Assembly: GCA_003460745.1 (NCBI GenBank)
Contig: QTVU01000042.1
Coordinates: 1 to 24,264, forward strand
Source: Firmicutes bacterium AM55-24TS
GTDB taxonomy: Bacteria > Bacillota > Clostridia > UBA1381
DNA: 24,264 nucleotides
Reading direction: 5' to 3'
In this document: positions 22,386 to 24,264 of the stretch, piece by piece
How positions within the stretch are numbered: the stretch's first letter is position 1
How the letters are laid out: each line of letters begins with the position of its first letter
Notes under the pieces: generated by a model
Seen by the model: the letters and a program-made list of their open reading frames with translations, nothing else
What the model was told of the DNA's origin: nothing
Database searches by the model: none
Made by a program: the position numbers and the translations under genes

Positions 22386-23965
22386 TGTCATCGGGATTTG
22401 ATGTTGCGGAACGTGCAAGAAAAGAAATGCAGGAAATAGGGGGCAAGTGCGGAAATAACAATAAATATACTCATTGGTATTCCGACAATGTTGAAAATAT
22501 AGGATATAACTTTTGGTGGTGTGCGGCGTTTGTAAGCTATGTTGTAAGACAGTGCGGTATTCCGACAAGTATAGTTCCTAATTACTCATACTGTCCTAAC
22601 TGTATTGATTGGGCACGAAGAAACGGCAGACTTCATTCAAAACATCAAGTTACAAATGGTACATATACACCTCACGCAGGAGATATATTTCTGCGTGAGG
22701 GACATACCGGAATAATTGTTTCCGTAAGCGGTAACAGTTTTACTACTGTTGAAGGTAATACAGGAGGGACAAGCAACTGCAGAACTGTGGGAAGTCATAC
22801 ATGGAGCTTTGCAGGCGGTAATTATGATTATGTGTTTAATCCGGAATACTCCGATAAGTCAAACGGAACATCATCTTCCGGAAGTATGGAAAGCTATATG
22901 TATTCGGAAAATTCATACGGCGGAGAAAAAGAACCTACGGCTGTATGGAATAACAGAGTTAAGGAAAACATTCATCATGCAATGCAGAACCTTACTCCTA
23001 TTACGCCGACTGATGAACTGAGAATGTATGCAAATGATACCGATATAACCGAAATGATAGGAAATCTGTCGTGGAAAAACAGTATATATGAACTTGCAAC
23101 TACAATGTCTTTTGATATAGCGAAAACTGACGCAGCATATCTGAAAGATTTGATGTATACACCGCAAGTCGGCGATATTATCCGAATGGTAACAAATGCA
23201 GAGATTTTTCGGGGAGTAATAACTAAGGCAGATGACGGTGACAAGAACAGTAATAAGTATACTATTGCTGACCTTGGGTGGTATCTTAATAAAACAAGTC
23301 AGACATATCAGTTTAAAAATATTTCGGCAGCAAATGCAATTAAAGAAATCTGTAATGACTTGTTTATATCTATTGTAATGCTGCCGGAATTGACTGCAAA
23401 TATAAAGCAGATATATTTTGATAAAACGGTATCGGATATACTCAAAGATATTCTTGAAAAGTGCGGCGGGAATTATAACTTTGATTTTGTGCCGGAAGGA
23501 TTGAGAATATACAAAATCGGAGATTTGACAGCTTATCCCGAATTTCAGGTGGCGAGTAATGTGAGACAGGGATATTCGATTGATTATAGAGGCAATGTAA
23601 GCCATAGCACATCTATTGAGGATATGTACAACTCTATTAAAATTACATCTGAAAAGGATAATGTGTATAAGGAATTGATGGTGCTGCAGAATCGTAATCT
23701 TATTGATAAATATGGCTTTTTGCAGAAAATAGTTAAGATAGATACTGAAAAAGAAAATGCCGATACAGTTGCAAAACGTGAACTTAACGAAAATGCAAAG
23801 GTGAATGAAACTTTTTCGTTTGAAATAGTAGAGAAATATGACAGCTATACCAGAGCCGGAGAAGTTATATCGGTAGATGGTGTAAAGTATGCAATCGAAA
23901 GCACAAGTCACAGTTATAAAGACGGCTGGCATTTTGATAAACTGGAGTTGAGTAAACTTGAATGA
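22385..23965 (+). CDS. CHAP peptidase fused to XkdQ-like tail hub
   Basis: Residues 1-155 form a CHAP (NlpC/P60-like) domain: WWCAAFVSYVVRQCG with catalytic Cys46, EGHTGIIV with His107, and TVEGN with Glu123. After a Ser/Gly/Asn-rich linker (155-210), residues 210-526 match the XkdQ/YqbQ tail hub (NLSWKNSIYELATTMSFDI, GDIIRMVTNAEIFRGVITKA, FDFVPEGLRIYKIGDLTAYP, SHSYKDGWHFDKLELSKLE). The hub sits at the tail tip below the tape measure; the CHAP part would cut peptidoglycan during DNA entry. XkdQ alone is about 320 residues, so the fusion accounts for the 526. Both domains look intact. Confidence 0.9.
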   Translation: MSSGFDVAERARKEMQEIGGKCGNNNKYTHWYSDNVENIGYNFWWCAAFVSYVVRQCGIPTSIVPNYSYCPNCIDWARRNGRLHSKHQVTNGTYTPHAGDIFLREGHTGIIVSVSGNSFTTVEGNTGGTSNCRTVGSHTWSFAGGNYDYVFNPEYSDKSNGTSSSGSMESYMYSENSYGGEKEPTAVWNNRVKENIHHAMQNLTPITPTDELRMYANDTDITEMIGNLSWKNSIYELATTMSFDIAKTDAAYLKDLMYTPQVGDIIRMVTNAEIFRGVITKADDGDKNSNKYTIADLGWYLNKTSQTYQFKNISAANAIKEICNDLFISIVMLPELTANIKQIYFDKTVSDILKDILEKCGGNYNFDFVPEGLRIYKIGDLTAYPEFQVASNVRQGYSIDYRGNVSHSTSIEDMYNSIKITSEKDNVYKELMVLQNRNLIDKYGFLQKIVKIDTEKENADTVAKRELNENAKVNETFSFEIVEKYDSYTRAGEVISVDGVKYAIESTSHSYKDGWHFDKLELSKLE

Positions 23966-23969
23966 ACAG

Positions 23970-23998
23970 TTGATTTAAAGTATGTGTTGTGGTATAAT
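23970..23998 (+). promoter_or_regulatory. Sigma-A promoter of the right-end small-gene unit
   Basis: TTGATT (23970-23975) and a perfect TATAAT (23993-23998) are 17 bases apart, starting 5 bases after the hub gene stop. It points at the small gene at 24031. Confidence 0.78.
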
Positions 23999-24030
23999 AA
24001 TCTTCATAACGAGTAAAGTAGGTGTAACCG

Positions 24031-24144
24031 GTGGAAGAACAAATTAATCAGTCTGTGCGAGTACAGACTGAATTTGAAGAATGGGTAGAAGGTGGATGCA
24101 AAAAAGCTGAGGATCTAATTAAAGATTCAGAAAAAAAAGATTAA
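24031..24144 (+). CDS. Small charged protein, 37 aa
   Basis: A GTG start with TAGGTG about 6-7 bases upstream opens a 37-residue frame (VEEQINQSVRVQTEFEEWVE, then GGCKKAEDLIKDSEKKD). It is acidic, helical-looking, without membrane segment, and has one Cys. I do not recognise a family. Its own consensus promoter lies 33 bases upstream of the start and an intrinsic terminator lies 9 bases after the stop, so it is an independent unit placed where the DUF2577/XkdS/baseplate genes usually follow. The bases from 24176 to the end show no gene that I can support. Confidence 0.6.
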   Translation: MEEQINQSVRVQTEFEEWVEGGCKKAEDLIKDSEKKD

Positions 24145-24152
24145 AATGTAAA

Positions 24153-24175
24153 GCGATTACTAGGTAGTCGCTTTT
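24153..24175 (+). terminator. Intrinsic terminator of the right-end small-gene unit
   Basis: GCGATTAC-TAG-GTAGTCGC (one G-U) runs into TTTT, extended by flanking A/T pairs. Confidence 0.8.
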
Positions 24176-24264
24176 ATAATTGAAAGAATAGTTTATGACC
24201 TGAACTATATGTCAATAAAAATGTAATATTATATAATAACTAACAAGCTTATAATACACTAATA

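Larger units (their letters stand above)
1..24264. mobile_element. Partial prophage, PBSX/Xkd-type contractile-tail phage
   Basis: The order small terminase, large terminase, portal, ClpP-like protease, HK97-type capsid, head-tail connectors, sheath, tube, tail chaperone, tape measure, XkdP-like, XkdQ-like hub is the standard morphogenesis order of Firmicute myophages with an HK97-fold head. DNA methylases and phage accessory genes lie upstream. No integrase, attachment site, lysis or complete baseplate genes are visible, so both ends lie outside the window. Base composition is uniformly AT-rich and almost all genes run on the + strand. Confidence 0.93.

Noticed and set aside
22913..23932. 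Long minus-strand frame of 339 residues opposite the tail hub gene
   Set aside because: It lies entirely within the well-supported hub gene, has Cys/Ile/Phe-rich low-plausibility composition and no ribosome site; a shadow frame of AT-rich coding DNA.
1..24264. CRISPR arrays, tRNA or rRNA genes, insertion sequences
   Set aside because: No regularly spaced long repeats, cloverleaf-type sequences, transposase frames or terminal inverted repeats were seen by eye on either strand.

Overview
This window is part of a temperate phage (prophage) of a low-GC Firmicute. The AT-rich DNA, purine-rich AGGAGG-type ribosome sites, TTG/GTG starts and sigma-A-type promoters support this. The mix of accessory genes (ParB-fused methylase, amidoligase, AIG2-like cyclotransferases, 'virulence-related' protein, tiny zinc ribbons) is typical of gut Clostridia, but that narrower placement is inference. 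The structural genes follow an HK97-fold head plus contractile PBSX/Xkd-type tail layout, so the phage is a myovirus. Neither end of the prophage is visible.

Layout. 1-700: a non-coding left region. It holds a leftward promoter with a palindromic operator for a gene outside the window, a GC-armed inverted repeat enclosing 10-nt-phased repeats (possible packaging site), and a leftward unit with its own promoter and terminator encoding a 45-residue hydrophobic peptide. 705-4114: an HTH/zinc-finger gene, a ParB-domain adenine-type methyltransferase, and a long C5-cytosine methyltransferase that has lost its last motif to a one-base frameshift. 4196-7844: an accessory module with a 'virulence-related' protein, a GS-like amidoligase (frameshifted), two gamma-glutamylcyclotransferase-like proteins and several tiny proteins. 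Three of its transcription units begin with near-identical promoters (TTGATA-N17-TAATAT) preceded at fixed distance by a CACAA-N16-TTGTG dyad. This looks like a phage regulon under one activator and is the most interesting undescribed signal here.

7935-9964: small and large terminase. 9999-11098: an inserted Phd/YefM-RelE toxin-antitoxin pair with its own promoter, followed by tiny ORFs and a terminator. 11111-17636: portal, ClpP-like prohead protease, major capsid protein, head-tail connector and closure proteins, tail terminator, sheath and tube. 17726-18270: tail assembly chaperone with a canonical A_AAA_AAC -1 frameshift site directly before its stop. 18279-23965: tape measure, XkdP-like protein, and a fusion of a CHAP peptidase to the XkdQ-like tail hub. 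23970-24175: another self-contained promoter/small gene/terminator unit where baseplate genes would be expected.

The head and tail genes would build the virion, while the methylases probably protect phage DNA from host restriction. The amidoligase/cyclotransferase set may make or remove isopeptide-type modifications (inference). Several intrinsic terminators lie inside the late gene cluster, which implies either antitermination or insertion of cassettes.
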